Shown here in pieces: positions 16,686 through 26,795 of a stretch of DNA of 64,000 nucleotides; the stretch's first letter is position 1; every line of letters begins with the position of its first letter. The stretch covers positions 186,001 through 250,000 of the forward strand of contig PMSV01000012.1 in the NCBI GenBank assembly GCA_003168265.1, read 5' to 3'. Origin of the DNA: Chitinophagaceae bacterium (GTDB lineage: Bacteria; Bacteroidota; Bacteroidia; Chitinophagales; Chitinophagaceae). The notes under the pieces are model-generated. The model did no database searches. It was not told the origin of the DNA and saw only the letters and a list, made by a program, of their open reading frames with translations. Made by a program: the position numbers and the translations under genes.

Positions 16686-17804
16686 ATGACAATAGGAGTA
16701 TTAAAAGAACCGGCCTTCGAAAACAGGGTCTCCCTGCTTCCAGGGATTATATCGATGCTAACTAAAAAAGGCATTGAGCTTTTGGTGGAAAATGAAGCTG
16801 GAACCAAAGCCTTTGCCTCCGATTCTGATTATCTTCAGGCTGGCGCCAGGTTGGACTCTGCTCCCGAAATCATTCAACAAGCCGATATCCTGCTATCCAT
16901 CAACCACCCTTCCGGTATTGAATCGGTAAAGCAGGATCTCATTTTAATAGGAGTCTACCAGCCCCTATACTATCCATCCCTAATGCATCAGTGGGCCGGA
17001 CTGAATCTCACCGTATTCAGTCTCGACATGCTACCAAGGACCACCCGCGCACAAAATATGGATATACTGAGTTCCCAGGCCAGCATTGCTGGTTATAAAG
17101 CAGTACTTCTGGCCGCAGGCATTTACCCAAGGTATTTTCCAATGTTAATGACGGCTGCAGGAAGCATCCCTCCCGCAAAAGTGCTTGTTCTTGGAGCAGG
17201 AGTGGCCGGACTCCAGGCAATTGCCACAGCTAAAAGGCTTGGAGCTGTGGTTGAAGTATTTGACACCCGCCCTGCAGTAAAAGAAGAGGTGATGAGCCTG
17301 GGGGCGAAGTTCATCGAAGTGGATGGCGCCGCTGACGCTTCAGGTGCCGGAGGCTATGCCGTCGTTCAAACTGAGGATTACAAAGCCATGCAGCAGGGAA
17401 AAATTGCAGAAAGCATTGCCAAAGCGGATATTGTAATCACTACTGCCCAGATTCCCGGGAAAAAAGCTCCGGTCCTCATAACAATCCCCATGATGGAGAA
17501 AATGAAGAACGGCTCACTGATCATAGATTTGGCCGCTGCTACAGGAGGCAATACTGAACTGACCAGGGACCAGGAAACGGTTTGGTTCAAAGGTACACGC
17601 ATCGTTGGAAATTCATCTCTTCCATCCACCGTACCATCCGATGCCAGCAAGCTCTACGGTAAGAATTTATTTAATTTTCTGCAGTTGATCATTACTAAGG
17701 AAGGCAAATTGAATTTGAATTGGGAAGACGAATTGGTCAAAGGAGCCTGCGTAGCATCCAAAGGACAGACATTGAATGAAAGAATCCGTAGTATAGGAAC
17801 TTAA
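16686..17804 (+). CDS. pntA: NAD(P) transhydrogenase alpha subunit, domain I (NAD-binding), orphan
   Basis: A 372-residue protein of the PntA domain I/alanine dehydrogenase family. The NAD-binding core is VLVLGAGVAGLQAIATAKRLG. The RQD loop that marks the transhydrogenase is intact (Arg118, Gln123, Asp126, Ser129 in RTTRAQNMDILSS). FDTRPAVKEEVMSLGAKF also favours PntA over alanine dehydrogenase. In other bacteria this subunit needs the membrane partners PntAB and PntB, which normally follow directly. Here the next gene is a lipoprotein hydrolase. The partners may be elsewhere, or the protein may act alone. Confidence 0.85.
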   Translation: MTIGVLKEPAFENRVSLLPGIISMLTKKGIELLVENEAGTKAFASDSDYLQAGARLDSAPEIIQQADILLSINHPSGIESVKQDLILIGVYQPLYYPSLMHQWAGLNLTVFSLDMLPRTTRAQNMDILSSQASIAGYKAVLLAAGIYPRYFPMLMTAAGSIPPAKVLVLGAGVAGLQAIATAKRLGAVVEVFDTRPAVKEEVMSLGAKFIEVDGAADASGAGGYAVVQTEDYKAMQQGKIAESIAKADIVITTAQIPGKKAPVLITIPMMEKMKNGSLIIDLAAATGGNTELTRDQETVWFKGTRIVGNSSLPSTVPSDASKLYGKNLFNFLQLIITKEGKLNLNWEDELVKGACVASKGQTLNERIRSIGT

Positions 17805-17815
17805 ATAGAAATATC

Positions 17816-19213
17816 ATGCCAACTTATACCTGGATACTACTAGTAACACTAAGCATGGCCTGTGACAATTCGTCATCTTCTGAAAAAACTCAACCGCCCC
17901 CCAGGCTCAATCCCCCAATCACAACGAACGACAGTTTCCCCATAGGAAAAATCATTCCAGCCGTTGCCTGTCAGGACGATGCCTCTTTCAGCTATGCCCT
18001 CTACATACCCCAAAAAAAGGAGGATCCTGCACCCTTAATCTATTTTTTCGATCCGCATGCCGATGGACCCCTGCCCCTAAACAAATACCGCGCCCTCGCA
18101 GATAAATATGGTTTTATCCTCGTGGGAAGCAATAATTCCAAAAACGGAAATGATTACCAGAAGGCTGATCTCATCTGGCACCACATCTTCACCGACACCA
18201 AAAAAAGGCTGCCCGTGGATTTTCAGAATTTAGTGGTTTGCGGATTCTCAGGCGGTGCAAAAGTCGCCGGATTTTTGGCCTTGAATCATCCGGAGATCAA
18301 ATCAGTCATTGCAAACAGTGCAGCCATGCCAGAGAACGCATCGACGGCGGATTTCCCCTTCAGTTTTACCGGCCTTGCCGGGGAAGGAGACATGAACATG
18401 ACCGATGTTGTCACTTTCTGCCAACTTCTCGACAAAACCAAAACCCTCCATCGAATGATCCTGTTTGATGGGAAACACGAGTGGGCGCCGCAATCAGATA
18501 TGAGGATTGCCTTCCTGAGCGTTTTGCTCGACAGGGTTAGGCAAAACAATAAACCAGGTCTGCTAATCTCAGAATATATTTCACTGAGCAAGAAAAGGTT
18601 AACTGAATTTTTGGACTCCCATCAATGGATGCAGGCAGACAATGAATCCATCCGTTCTCTTCAAATACTAAAAGACATTCCCTCCGCAGATACAGCCTGG
18701 TTCACTCAAAAGCATCGGGAAATCTCGAATTCAGAATCCTTTAAAAAAGAAGAAAAATCCTATCTCGAATTATTTAGCCAGGAGCAATCCTTTAAATCCA
18801 TATACCAGCAGCAATTTCAAAAGGGAGACCTTCAATATTGGCAGCAAACAATTGGAGATCTCCGTGAAAAAAGCAAGTCACACAGCATGGAAGGCGCCAT
18901 GTACAACCGCTTATTGGCCTTTCTCTCCCTTGCATTTTATTCGATCAGCAATCAATTGATCAATTCAAACCAGAATCCCGGAGCCGAGTACTATAGTGGT
19001 CTATATAAACTGGCCGACCCCTCTAATAGCGAGGCCTGGTATTTTTCAGCCATCCTCAATGCCCGGAATAACAATTCCGATGCCACCGAAAGTGATTTGC
19101 TGAAGGCAGTTGAAACCGGATTCCGTGATTCCAACCGCATGATGCAGCAACCAGAATTCCTCTCCTTACATATTGATTTTAATAAGATTGAAAACAGGAT
19201 GCACAATCCCTGA
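17816..19213 (+). CDS. alpha/beta hydrolase lipoprotein with C-terminal helical repeats
   Basis: A 465-residue lipoprotein (signal MPTYTWILLVTLSMAC, lipidation at Cys16, then a Ser/Pro-rich linker). Residues about 45-245 form an esterase-type alpha/beta hydrolase with nucleophile elbow GFSGG (about 142-146) and a late histidine in DGKHEW. The C-terminal half is helical and may hold degenerate TPR units (AEYYSGLYKLADPSNSEAWY). No substrate can be named. It is 11 bp behind pntA, so probably the last gene of the thyA run. Confidence 0.7.
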   Translation: MPTYTWILLVTLSMACDNSSSSEKTQPPPRLNPPITTNDSFPIGKIIPAVACQDDASFSYALYIPQKKEDPAPLIYFFDPHADGPLPLNKYRALADKYGFILVGSNNSKNGNDYQKADLIWHHIFTDTKKRLPVDFQNLVVCGFSGGAKVAGFLALNHPEIKSVIANSAAMPENASTADFPFSFTGLAGEGDMNMTDVVTFCQLLDKTKTLHRMILFDGKHEWAPQSDMRIAFLSVLLDRVRQNNKPGLLISEYISLSKKRLTEFLDSHQWMQADNESIRSLQILKDIPSADTAWFTQKHREISNSESFKKEEKSYLELFSQEQSFKSIYQQQFQKGDLQYWQQTIGDLREKSKSHSMEGAMYNRLLAFLSLAFYSISNQLINSNQNPGAEYYSGLYKLADPSNSEAWYFSAILNARNNNSDATESDLLKAVETGFRDSNRMMQQPEFLSLHIDFNKIENRMHNP

Positions 19214-19242
19214 TCCTAAAGCAATACCACGAAAAAAAACTT

Positions 19243-19274
19243 TTTGAAAAAAATTTCCGGCTGAACTATCTTTG
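19243..19274 (+). promoter_or_regulatory. guaB promoter, TTTG-N20-TATCTTTG
   Basis: Both Bacteroidota elements are exact: -33 TTTG at 19243-19246 and -7 TATCTTTG at 19267-19274, 20 bp apart. The predicted start falls on or next to the guaB ATG at 19278, so the mRNA would be leaderless. Confidence 0.75.
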
Positions 19275-19277
19275 CAC

Positions 19278-20765
19278 ATGGCAAGAATTAACACCCCTTC
19301 TGACAGCACGTCCAAGTTCTTCGGTGAAGGATTGACCTTCGATGATGTGCTATTGCTTCCTGCTTATTCTCAGGTACTTCCGCGAGAGGTCGCAATCAAG
19401 ACCAGGTTGACCAAGGACATCACATTGAATATTCCCATGCTCTCGGCGGCAATGGATACAGTCACCGAAGCCTCGCTGGCAATTGCAATCGCCCGTGAAG
19501 GAGGAATAGGAATACTGCATAAGAACATGAGTATCGAAAACCAGGCCGAACAGGTCAGAAAGGTGAAACGAAGTGAAAGCGGAATGATCCTGGATCCGAT
19601 AACCCTTCATGAGGAATCAACTATTAGCGACGCGCTTCGACTCATGAAAGAAAACAAGATCGGCGGAATTCCGATAGTCGATGACCATCGGAAACTGGTC
19701 GGGATACTGACCAATCGTGATCTTCGCTTTGAAGACAACAAGAGAAAAAAAGTGAAGGAGGTGATGACACGGGAAAACCTCATTACCGCGCCTGATGGTA
19801 CTGATCTGAAAAAAGCTGAGAAAATTCTCCAAAAACACAAGATTGAAAAACTACCGGTGGTAAGCAAAACCGGGAAATTGATCGGGTTGATAACCTATCG
19901 TGATATCCTTCAGCTTTCAAGCTGTCCGAATGCCGTAAAAGATGAATTTGGCCGGTTATTGGTTGGCGCCGCTCTCGGGATCACAAAGGACCTGCTGGAC
20001 CGCGCTTCCGCACTGCAACAAATTGGTGTGGATATTGTCTGCCTGGACAGCGCCCATGGACATAGTCGTGGTGTCATGGAGGCTTTGAAATCACTTAAGA
20101 AAACTTTTAAAAAATTGCGGGTGATAGCAGGCAATGTCGGCACTGCTGCCGGCGCCAAAGCACTGGCTGAGGCTGGTGCAGATGCGGTCAAAGTGGGTAT
20201 CGGACCCGGATCAATTTGCACCACCAGAATCGTTACTGGAGCTGGAGTTCCCCAGATCACGGCTATTATGGAAGCCGCAGCAGCATTAAAAGAGTTGGGA
20301 ATACCGCTGATTGCCGATGGCGGAATACGCTATACGGGGGATATGGTGAAGGCCCTGGCTTGTGGAGCCAATGCGGTAATGATGGGCAGCGTCTTCGCAG
20401 GCGTAGAGGAAAGCCCTGGAGATACTATAATTTATGAAGGTAGAAAATTCAAGCAATACAGGGGAATGGGCTCGATCGGGGCCATGTCGCAGGGCAGCAG
20501 TGACCGTTATTTCCAGGATGTAGAGGACGATATAAAGAAATTGGTTCCTGAAGGGATTGAAGGCCGGGTCGCTTTTAAGGGAAGCCTTAGCGAGGTTGTC
20601 ACTCAGTATGTGGGTGGTCTCCGTTCAGGAATGGGTTATTGTGGCGCAAAAAATATCGAAGCCCTGCAGCAGGCCCAATTCATCAAAGTGACCAACGCGG
20701 GAATGCAGGAAAGCCATGCCCATGACATAGAAATCACAAGGGAGGCCCCGAACTACAGTCGCTGA
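19278..20765 (+). CDS. guaB: IMP dehydrogenase
   Basis: Oxidises IMP to XMP with NAD, committing flux to guanine nucleotides. The 495-residue protein has the barrel split by two CBS domains (about residues 100-215). The catalytic loop is [20 protein letters not shown] with Cys near 314. The flap region contains [21 protein letters not shown] start at the ATG 19278. An in-frame TTG at 19272 lies in the -7 box. It has its own promoter separating it from the preceding gene. Confidence 0.97.
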   Translation: MARINTPSDSTSKFFGEGLTFDDVLLLPAYSQVLPREVAIKTRLTKDITLNIPMLSAAMDTVTEASLAIAIAREGGIGILHKNMSIENQAEQVRKVKRSESGMILDPITLHEESTISDALRLMKENKIGGIPIVDDHRKLVGILTNRDLRFEDNKRKKVKEVMTRENLITAPDGTDLKKAEKILQKHKIEKLPVVSKTGKLIGLITYRDILQLSSCPNAVKDEFGRLLVGAALGITKDLLDRASALQQIGVDIVCLDSAHGHSRGVMEALKSLKKTFKKLRVIAGNVGTAAGAKALAEAGADAVKVGIGPGSICTTRIVTGAGVPQITAIMEAAAALKELGIPLIADGGIRYTGDMVKALACGANAVMMGSVFAGVEESPGDTIIYEGRKFKQYRGMGSIGAMSQGSSDRYFQDVEDDIKKLVPEGIEGRVAFKGSLSEVVTQYVGGLRSGMGYCGAKNIEALQQAQFIKVTNAGMQESHAHDIEITREAPNYSR

Positions 20766-20790
20766 ACCTGATTAATTCTACGCTAAGCGC

Positions 20791-20821
20791 TTTGAACCAA
20801 GGTTTTTAAGAACTATCTTTC
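20791..20821 (+). promoter_or_regulatory. promoter TTTG-N19-TATCTTTC before the DUF4105 gene
   Basis: -33 TTTG at 20791-20794 and a -7 box with one mismatch (TATCTTTC, 20814-20821), 19 bp apart. The leader to the ATG at 20835 would be about 10 nt. Confidence 0.55.
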
Positions 20822-20834
20822 TCAAAATTATATA

Positions 20835-21986
20835 ATGATTTTTTTTGGGCGGCCTTGGTTGGTCGCTTCGCTTTGTTTCTTCAGTCAGATCTTGAATGCC
20901 CAAATTGATTCGAGCCACCTGCGAATCAGCCTGATGACCTGTAGTCCCGGAGATGAATTATACTCCACTTTTGGGCATACCGGAATCCGGATCATCGATA
21001 GCCCCAGCCATATCGATGCCGTTTTTAACTACGGCATGTTTGATGACAGCGACCCTTATTTCTATTTAAAATTTACCAGGGGAATCATGCGCTATTCAGT
21101 GGCCGCCATGACTTTTCCCGATTTCATGCAGGAATATGTGGACGAAAAAAGAAGCGTTACAGAGCAGGTCCTGCAGTTAGATTACAAGGAGAAAATGAAT
21201 CTCTATAATTCTTTAAAAGAAAACCTCAGTCCTGAAAACCGTTACTATGATTATCGGTTCTGTAAAGACAATTGCACTACAAGGGCGGGAAATATAATTC
21301 TGAAAAATGTCAATCGTCAGGTCGCCATAGCGAATGTGGTGACGTTGGGGCAAACTACTTACCGCCAGATGATTCACCAATACCTGGACAGTGGTAATCA
21401 TAGTTGGGACAAATTCGGGATCGACCTGGTCTTGGGCAGCCACCTGGATGAAAAAGTGGACAATCGCCAGGCGCTATTCTTACCTGACTACCTGATGAAA
21501 GCTTTTGATAACGCTCATACCGGATCAGTCAACCTGGTGCAAGCCAAAACAAGGATCCTTCTTTCAGGGAGAAAAAATGAGAATGAGTCTTTTTTCTTGA
21601 CTCCGCTATCTGTATTTTCCCTGATTGCATTTGTCTTTATTCTTCTGTCCTTTACAGGGCAGAAATTTCTTAACCTGATGGATGTCCTGTTTTACTTTTT
21701 GACAGGAGTTTTTGGATTGTTGATTGTCACCCTCTGGATCATTCGCGTAGATGATGTTTGCCGTAATAACCTGAATATTCTCTGGGCCTGGCCGACCCAT
21801 TTGGTCATGGCATTTCTCATCCGAAAGAAAGCATCTTTTGTCAGATTTTATTTCCTGGTCTCGGCAATTCTGGCTTTTTTGCTTTTGGCATTGTGGTTTT
21901 GGTTGCCTCAGCAATTGAACCCCGCGTTCGCGCCCATATTACTGATTATTGCATGGAGAGGTACACTAATTAGTCGAAAAAAATGA
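20835..21986 (+). CDS. DUF4105 family membrane protein
   Basis: A 383-residue protein with an N-terminal signal (PWLVASLCFFSQILNAQ), an extracytoplasmic DUF4105 domain (about residues 25-250), and four or five membrane segments in the C-terminal third. DUF4105 marks are SLMTCSPGDELYSTFGHTGIR and YDYRFCKDNCTTRAGNIIL. A His in FGHTGIR and a Cys in DNCTTR suggest a papain-like hydrolase, but this is inference. The gene is followed after 4 bp by an alpha/beta hydrolase. Confidence 0.8.
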   Translation: MIFFGRPWLVASLCFFSQILNAQIDSSHLRISLMTCSPGDELYSTFGHTGIRIIDSPSHIDAVFNYGMFDDSDPYFYLKFTRGIMRYSVAAMTFPDFMQEYVDEKRSVTEQVLQLDYKEKMNLYNSLKENLSPENRYYDYRFCKDNCTTRAGNIILKNVNRQVAIANVVTLGQTTYRQMIHQYLDSGNHSWDKFGIDLVLGSHLDEKVDNRQALFLPDYLMKAFDNAHTGSVNLVQAKTRILLSGRKNENESFFLTPLSVFSLIAFVFILLSFTGQKFLNLMDVLFYFLTGVFGLLIVTLWIIRVDDVCRNNLNILWAWPTHLVMAFLIRKKASFVRFYFLVSAILAFLLLALWFWLPQQLNPAFAPILLIIAWRGTLISRKK

Positions 21987-21990
21987 ACTC

Positions 21991-22806
21991 ATGGATCAGG
22001 ACCATTCCATAGAATTCGGTGGTAATAGAATCTATTATTCTAAAAGAGGAAAAGGCCTTCCCGTGTTAATGGTTCATGGTTTTGCAGAAGATCACTTGAT
22101 CTGGGATCGACAGGTCACTTACCTTGAAAAGGAATTTTCCTTAATCCTTCCCGACCTGCCCGGAAGCGGTCGATCTGAACTTTTCCAGGATCATGAGGCT
22201 GATCTTACAATGGACACCTACGCATCAATCTTAAAAAAATTATTAGACGAGGAAGGCATCTCTGCATGTTCCATGATCGGCCATAGCATGGGCGGCTATA
22301 TAGTTCTTTCCTTCGCTGAAAAATATCCGGATCGGCTTCATTCCTTCAGCCTTTTTCATTCCACGGCCTATGCCGATAGTGAAGAGAAGAAAGGCGCAAG
22401 AAGTAAAAGCATCGATTTCATCCATCAGTACGGAGCCGCAGCATTTATTCGCCAGACCTCGCCAAATTTATTTTCCGAATATACCCGTTCATCTAGACCT
22501 GAACTAGTTGAAGAATTAGTTAAAATATACGACAACTTTAATTCTGATTCCCTCGTATCTTACTATAAAGCCATGATGCTCAGGCCTGATAGAACTGAGA
22601 CTTTGAAACAATTCAACAAACCCATTCAATACCTGATCGGGCAGCATGACTTGGCGTTACCTATTGGACAGAGCCTGGCTCAATGTCATTTGCCGAAAAT
22701 TTGTTATATTCATATACTGGAAAAAGCAGGCCATATGGGCATGTGGGAATCAACTGAGCAAACGAATGATTTTTTACATGCTTTTCTAAAATCTACTATA
22801 GGATGA
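21991..22806 (+). CDS. alpha/beta hydrolase
   Basis: A 271-residue single-domain hydrolase. It shows the oxyanion HGFAEDHLIWD, LPDLPGSGRS, nucleophile elbow MIGHSMGGYIV (Ser about 98), acid region QYLIGQHDLALP and the catalytic His in KAGHMGMWE. This pattern is that of cytosolic esterases and C-C hydrolases, and the substrate is unknown. The stop overlaps the start of the T9SS protein gene by 4 bp (ATGA). Confidence 0.85.
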   Translation: MDQDHSIEFGGNRIYYSKRGKGLPVLMVHGFAEDHLIWDRQVTYLEKEFSLILPDLPGSGRSELFQDHEADLTMDTYASILKKLLDEEGISACSMIGHSMGGYIVLSFAEKYPDRLHSFSLFHSTAYADSEEKKGARSKSIDFIHQYGAAAFIRQTSPNLFSEYTRSSRPELVEELVKIYDNFNSDSLVSYYKAMMLRPDRTETLKQFNKPIQYLIGQHDLALPIGQSLAQCHLPKICYIHILEKAGHMGMWESTEQTNDFLHAFLKSTIG

Positions 22807-25265
22807 TTCGTAATCTGTTGAAAATAAGTATTTTGGCCTATAGCTTAGTTTATGGCTCATCTTTATTCTCCCAATCTCCATCCCAGACCTGTCCGCCCAA
22901 TATCAGTTTCAGCGACAGCGGCTTGACCCATTGGTTTGCCTATACCGGAAACAATCGGAATGGAAATGGGCCGAGTGCCATAGTCGAAAGATATGATTCG
23001 AACAAACCAGCCCCCAATGGAACGATTAATGTATATTCAATTGCTGAGTATACCTTGCCCGTTGTTCCCGGAATCCAGGTATTGGGTAGCGCCAAAATCG
23101 ATCACTTCGGATCATTCCCCACAGTTCCGACAATTAACGGCTATAAGTATAATTTTTCAATTTTATTAGGCTCCACTTCGACTGCTCCCCCTAATTCTGG
23201 CGATTATGGCGGTTATATAAGGGGGGTCAGTTATAAATTCCTTGTTCCTGCCAGCGCTACGAACCAGCCCTATACTATGACATATGCCTATGCAATGGTT
23301 CTTGAAAACGGACAACACAAATCCGCCGATCAGCCCTTGATTTCAGCTACTATAAGCACTGAGGACAGCGTCATCACCTGCGCCTCTCCTCAGTATTACC
23401 TGCCCACATACAACGACGCAAACCCCCAGGACGGAGATGCCACTTTGGATTCGGCCCTGGCAGAAGCAAACGGGTTTAGTTTGAGTCCTCAACTCTCTCC
23501 TCACCCCGATCCGAATTCACCATTGCCCAATCCTCCGCATTTGCAGGATGTTTGGTTTAAACCCTGGACTGAAGTGACCTTCGACCTTTCTCCTTACAGG
23601 GGCCAGTATGTGACCCTGACCTTTGAAGCTGACAATTGCGTTCCCGGGGGGCATTTCGCCTATGGCTATATCGCCATCCGTAATACCTGCGCAGGACTCA
23701 TCATAAGCGGGGATTCCATTGCCTGTCTCGATGGAAGTACTAATTATTCAATTCCTGCATTGGCTGGAGCTACTTATAAGTGGTCTGTTCCCTCAAACTG
23801 GGTCATCAATTCAGGGGCTAATTCAAATAGTATCAATGTAACGCCTGCTGCCGATGCGGGATTCATAACTGCCCGTGAGCAGAATGGATGCGCAGATCTT
23901 GCCGATACGATACATGTCTCCACCACAACTCCCACCGTGCCTGGAAGCGTTCTATCCAATGCTGAAGTCTGCTCGGGGTTCAATTTGACTACGCTGCAAT
24001 TGACCGGAAATACAGGAAATGTATTGAATTGGATAGGTTCAACCAACGGGGGACAATCCTGGACACCGATCCAGGTGCAAACCAGCAGCTACAATGCCAC
24101 GAACCTGGACTCAACCACCATTTTTGAGGCCGTTGTCCAACACGGTTTTTCCTGTGCGATAGACAGCAGCAGCCCCTCGACAATTCAGGTTGACCCAAAA
24201 AGCATTGGCGGCAACCTGCTTCCTGTTAATAGCGCTTATTGTTTAAATCAGCCCATCAACACGCTTCTGCAGCTTAACAACCATGTGGGGAATATTGTGA
24301 CCTGGCAATCTTCATTGGACAGCATCAATTGGTCAGACTTTCCTGACACCGATACCAGTTATCTCGTAAACTCATTACCCGCAACCATCCATTACCGCAC
24401 GATTGTGAAAAGCGGTGTTTGTCCGTTGGACACAAGCCAGATAGCCAATATATACCTTTATCCGGCGGCCTTTCCTCAAGCCAGCATCGACCCTGCGGAT
24501 ACGACCATTTGCTTCGGTACTTCGGCTTTGTTGAATGCCGATATCAGCATCGGGACAACCTATTTCTGGGTAGCCTATGATTCCCTGAGTGGTGCTGTTT
24601 CCGGCACCATACCTTCTGACCCTGCCCTTGTGAGTGCTTCGGCCCTGCCTTCGCAAACTGCGGACTATGTTCTTGAGGTGGAGAATCCAGGGTGTCCTAA
24701 CGCTCTTGCAGATACCTTTTTGGTGAATGTCATTCCCCCGATAAAAGTGAGCATTGTACAGGATACATCGGTCGTTGTAGGAGAGCCCTTACAATTCAAT
24801 GCCATCAGCAGTGACACTGCCCAGGATGTCTGGTTATGGTCACCCTCCTCTTACCTGAACAATCCTGATATACCCAATCCGGTAGCAAGATACGGAGGAG
24901 AGACGGATTCCATAACCTATATTGTCCGGGCTACCGATGCCTATAGTTGTTATGGCCAGTCTACGGTGTCTGTAAAAATTTACAAGACCTTGCCCGATAT
25001 ATTTGTACCAACAGGATTCACGCCGGGACAGGGCGTTGATAATATGTTCAGGCCCATCCCGGTGGGCATTTCGAAACTGAATTATTTCAGGGTATATAAC
25101 CGCTGGGGGCAATTGGTCTATGAAACGACTCAGATGGGAGCCGGTTGGAATGGAATATATAAAGGAAGACCTCAGGATAGTGCCACATTTGTATGGGAAG
25201 TGGCGGGAGTGGATTACCTAGGTAATACGATTGCCAAAAAAGGAACGGTTGTTCTTATCCGTTAA
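22803..25265 (+). CDS. secreted protein with type IX secretion type B (gliding motility-associated) C-terminal domain
   Basis: An 820-residue exported protein: signal peptide at 1-23, a beta-rich N-terminal domain, several Ig/PKD-like units (about 295-720), and a CHU_C type sorting domain from about 730. The last begins DIFVPTGFTPGQGVDNMF and continues YFRVYNRWGQLVYET to KKGTVVLIR. This domain directs export by the type IX system across the outer membrane. Aromatic, Asp and Pro-rich segments (LSPHPDPNSPLPNPP) look surface-exposed. The substrate or ligand is unknown. It is coupled to the hydrolase upstream. Confidence 0.88.
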   Translation: MIRNLLKISILAYSLVYGSSLFSQSPSQTCPPNISFSDSGLTHWFAYTGNNRNGNGPSAIVERYDSNKPAPNGTINVYSIAEYTLPVVPGIQVLGSAKIDHFGSFPTVPTINGYKYNFSILLGSTSTAPPNSGDYGGYIRGVSYKFLVPASATNQPYTMTYAYAMVLENGQHKSADQPLISATISTEDSVITCASPQYYLPTYNDANPQDGDATLDSALAEANGFSLSPQLSPHPDPNSPLPNPPHLQDVWFKPWTEVTFDLSPYRGQYVTLTFEADNCVPGGHFAYGYIAIRNTCAGLIISGDSIACLDGSTNYSIPALAGATYKWSVPSNWVINSGANSNSINVTPAADAGFITAREQNGCADLADTIHVSTTTPTVPGSVLSNAEVCSGFNLTTLQLTGNTGNVLNWIGSTNGGQSWTPIQVQTSSYNATNLDSTTIFEAVVQHGFSCAIDSSSPSTIQVDPKSIGGNLLPVNSAYCLNQPINTLLQLNNHVGNIVTWQSSLDSINWSDFPDTDTSYLVNSLPATIHYRTIVKSGVCPLDTSQIANIYLYPAAFPQASIDPADTTICFGTSALLNADISIGTTYFWVAYDSLSGAVSGTIPSDPALVSASALPSQTADYVLEVENPGCPNALADTFLVNVIPPIKVSIVQDTSVVVGEPLQFNAISSDTAQDVWLWSPSSYLNNPDIPNPVARYGGETDSITYIVRATDAYSCYGQSTVSVKIYKTLPDIFVPTGFTPGQGVDNMFRPIPVGISKLNYFRVYNRWGQLVYETTQMGAGWNGIYKGRPQDSATFVWEVAGVDYLGNTIAKKGTVVLIR

Positions 25266-25277
25266 TAGGATAAAATT

Positions 25278-26768
25278 TCAATCTACCCGACCAATTTTCA
25301 GCATATTCGTCGGCAAATGCAATTGAACAGGCAGGCTGCCTGTATTGACTATGACATCTCCGGTATTGATGAATCCTCTTTGCTTAAGGATCTGAACCTG
25401 GTCGCCAAAAATATCGTCCACACTTTCTTCTTCATCGTAGTAAAATGCGCGAACCCCCCAGCTCAAACTCAACTGATTGATGAGGGATTTTTCCTTTGAA
25501 AAAATATAAAGAGGGGACTGTGGCCTGTAGCTGGACAGCATGAACGCAGTATAACCACTTTGTGTCATTCCTATCAACGCATCCGCCTTGGCGTCTTTAG
25601 CCAGCTTGCAGGCATTGTAGCAGATGGCATCGCTCAGGAAGGAAGGAGAATGCGGTTGGGGCGCTAATTTATCTTCCAGATTATAAGGGTAGTCATTCTT
25701 TTCCACTTCCATGATGATCTTTCTCATGGTTTCCACGACCAGGGAGGGGTGTTGGCCGGCGGCTGTTTCACCACTGAGCATAACCGCATCCGCTCCTTCC
25801 AGAACGGCATTGGCTACATCCGTGATCTCACTGCGGTTGGGTTTAGTCCTGTCGATCATGCTTTCCATCATCTGTGTTGCAACAATCACGGGCTTGGCCC
25901 TATGCAGGCATTTTCGAATCAATTGTTTCTGGATCAGAGGCACTTGTTCGATCGGCAGCTCCACACCAAGGTCTCCACGTGCAACCATGATCCCGTCTGA
26001 TTCCAGTATGATATCCCGAATATTGGTCAGCGCTTCGGGTTTTTCTATTTTGGCAATGATCTTGGTCTTACTCCTTTTTTCAACCAATTTACTTCGCAGG
26101 ACGACGATGTCTTTTACATTCCGCACAAAGGACAATGCGACCCAGTCCAATTTCTGTTCGATGATGAATTCCAGGTCAATCAGATCTTTATCAGTTAATG
26201 CCGGCAATGAGATCTTAGTATCCGGAAGATTGATTCCCTTTTTTGATGAAAGAATCCCCCCCAGAGTGACCTCCACTTTTACATCATTGTTCTTTTCAAC
26301 GCCGATCACCTTCACTTCCAATTTTCCGTCATCGATCATGATTATATTGCCAATCCGCACATCCGAATGCAGGTTTGGATAGGAAACATAAATGCGCTCC
26401 TTATTTCCAATCAGTTTTTCATTCGTAAAAGTGAGAATATCCCCCTCGACGACAAGTATGCTTCCGTTTTCAATTTCCCCAACGCGCAATTTGGGTCCTT
26501 GCAAATCTCCCAAAATGGCAATATTATAAGGCTCCGTATTGTTTATTTTTCGGATATGATCAATGATCCTCGTTTTGTCTTCATGGTTTCCATGCGAAAA
26601 ATTCAGTCGGAATACATTAACCCCGACTTTGACAAGATCCAGCAATTTATCATAGGTATCACATGCAGGGCCTACTGTAGCCACGATCTTGGTCCGATGG
26701 AAGGAATGATCTATTCCTGCTTGTTTATCCATGGTCTGGTGGAAGTATTTTGCGGCGTGCTTTGACAT
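25278..26768 (-). CDS. pyk: pyruvate kinase
   Basis: Final ATP-yielding step of glycolysis (PEP to pyruvate). The 496-residue protein opens the barrel with HRTKIVATVGPACDTYDK. It shows NVFRLNFSHGNHEDK, the catalytic IIAKIEKPEALTNI, MVARGDLGVELP, VIVATQMMESMI and MLSGETAAGQHP. The ATG at 26768 adds a short tail before the barrel. An internal ATG at 26732 is possible. It follows pfkA on the same strand after a terminator, giving separate but adjacent glycolytic units. Confidence 0.95.
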   Translation of the reverse strand: MSKHAAKYFHQTMDKQAGIDHSFHRTKIVATVGPACDTYDKLLDLVKVGVNVFRLNFSHGNHEDKTRIIDHIRKINNTEPYNIAILGDLQGPKLRVGEIENGSILVVEGDILTFTNEKLIGNKERIYVSYPNLHSDVRIGNIIMIDDGKLEVKVIGVEKNNDVKVEVTLGGILSSKKGINLPDTKISLPALTDKDLIDLEFIIEQKLDWVALSFVRNVKDIVVLRSKLVEKRSKTKIIAKIEKPEALTNIRDIILESDGIMVARGDLGVELPIEQVPLIQKQLIRKCLHRAKPVIVATQMMESMIDRTKPNRSEITDVANAVLEGADAVMLSGETAAGQHPSLVVETMRKIIMEVEKNDYPYNLEDKLAPQPHSPSFLSDAICYNACKLAKDAKADALIGMTQSGYTAFMLSSYRPQSPLYIFSKEKSLINQLSLSWGVRAFYYDEEESVDDIFGDQVQILKQRGFINTGDVIVNTGSLPVQLHLPTNMLKIGRVD

Positions 26769-26795
26769 GAAACTAGTTTGTTTCGGTTTTAGAAA

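Noticed and set aside
25255-25273. TTATCC/GGATAA hairpin between the T9SS gene and pyk as a bidirectional terminator
   Set aside because: Six weak pairs and no T run. Too slight to call.
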